From: Ideonella sp. | Lineage (GTDB): Bacteria; Pseudomonadota; Gammaproteobacteria; Burkholderiales; Burkholderiaceae_C | NCBI GenBank assembly: GCA_015075545.1 | Contig: JABTUC010000001.1 | Location: 186,001 to 250,000, forward strand | Length of the DNA: 64,000 nucleotides | Direction of reading: 5' to 3' | In this document: positions 63,768 through 64,000 of the stretch, piece after piece | How positions within the stretch are numbered: position 1 is the stretch's first letter | Layout: each line of letters starts with the position of its first letter | The notes under the pieces: generated by a model | Database searches by the model: none | Told to the model about the DNA's origin: nothing | The model's input: only the letters and a program-made list of their open reading frames with translations | Program-made: the position numbers and the translations under genes

Positions 63768-64000
63768 ATGAGCCAGTCCACCCGCGAAGCGCTCGATGTG
63801 CGCGTCTTCGTTCCGATCGAGCGTCATCGGATGCTGCTGAAGATGTTCGCCGAACTGCCGGTGGGCGACACCTTCAGCTTCATCAATGACCACGACCCGC
63901 TGCCGCTCTACTACGAATTCCGCTCGATTCATGGCGACGTGGTCGGCTGGGACTACATCGCCCGCGGCGGCATCGACTGGCACGTCAAGGTCACCCGACT
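63768..64000 (+). CDS. DUF2249 domain protein, cut by right window edge
   Basis: 77 codons visible: SQSTREALDVRVFVPIERHRMLLKMFAELPVGDTFSFINDHDPLPLYYEF, clearly DUF2249, with the C-terminal WHVKVTR as in the single-domain copy at 60814-61047. It may be complete apart from the last few residues or may continue into a second domain. RBS GGAGGCCAGG precedes the ATG. Divergent from the operon it resembles. Confidence 0.87.
   Translation, partial: MSQSTREALDVRVFVPIERHRMLLKMFAELPVGDTFSFINDHDPLPLYYEFRSIHGDVVGWDYIARGGIDWHVKVTR

Overview
The window is about 64 kb of very GC-rich DNA with dense, short-spaced genes. The dapF / lpxL-type acyltransferase / metK order, the SAH riboswitch upstream of ahcY, abundant LysR regulators, Bug- and TRAP-type solute receptors and a LysR-DUF2917 pair all point to a betaproteobacterium of the order Burkholderiales (Rubrivivax/Leptothrix/Methylibium-like). 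That placement is an inference from gene content and order. No rRNA, tRNA, CRISPR array or intact insertion sequence was found.

Layout. 1-7.5 kb: dapF (cut by the left edge), a secreted protein, a lipoprotein, a BTAD-type regulator, lpxL and the divergent metK. 7.4-12 kb: an accessory strip with a possible structured RNA, a RHH/ParE-like pair, remnants of an MNT/HEPN pair, an AbrB/PIN pair, a second MTHFR-like gene, a deletion scar joining half a LysR gene to the tail of a TRAP DctM gene, and a HigBA-like pair. 12-22 kb: a metallo-hydrolase/Nudix pair, then a second secreted protein + BTAD regulator + large Ig-repeat lipoprotein cluster. 22.3-29.7 kb: YcaQ-like glycosylase, HAD phosphatase, the SAH riboswitch-ahcY-panE-metF methyl-cycle block, LysR/DUF2917 and a cysteine hydrolase. 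29.7-38.4 kb: denD, a complete ABC sugar-type importer and a TAXI-TRAP importer. 38.4-45.3 kb: a frameshifted dcyD, a FitAB-like pair with a frameshifted toxin, cupin/SDR, MarR/Bug receptor and an arabonate-type dehydratase. 45.6-57.8 kb: a redox/electrophile-handling region (PNPOx-like protein, BTAD regulator + DUF4242 protein, flavin monooxygenase, OsmC, SDR, DUF5996, LysR/pirin, FMN reductase, isochorismatase-like hydrolase, DsbA-like isomerase). 57.9-60.8 kb: a DctPQM TRAP operon. 60.8-64 kb: a compact DUF2249 / MIP18 / oxidase-like membrane protein operon with a divergent DUF2249 gene cut by the right edge.

How they work together. metK, ahcY and metF cover three steps of the S-adenosylmethionine cycle, with SAH sensing by the riboswitch. 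Each of the three complete importers has a strong inverted repeat between its solute-receptor gene and the first permease gene, which suggests post-transcriptional tuning of receptor over permease. Two loci pair a BTAD regulator with a polymorphic-looking lipoprotein and a small secreted protein, and a third BTAD regulator is translationally coupled to a DUF4242 protein. These regulator modules and the DUF2249 operon are the least understood parts of the window.
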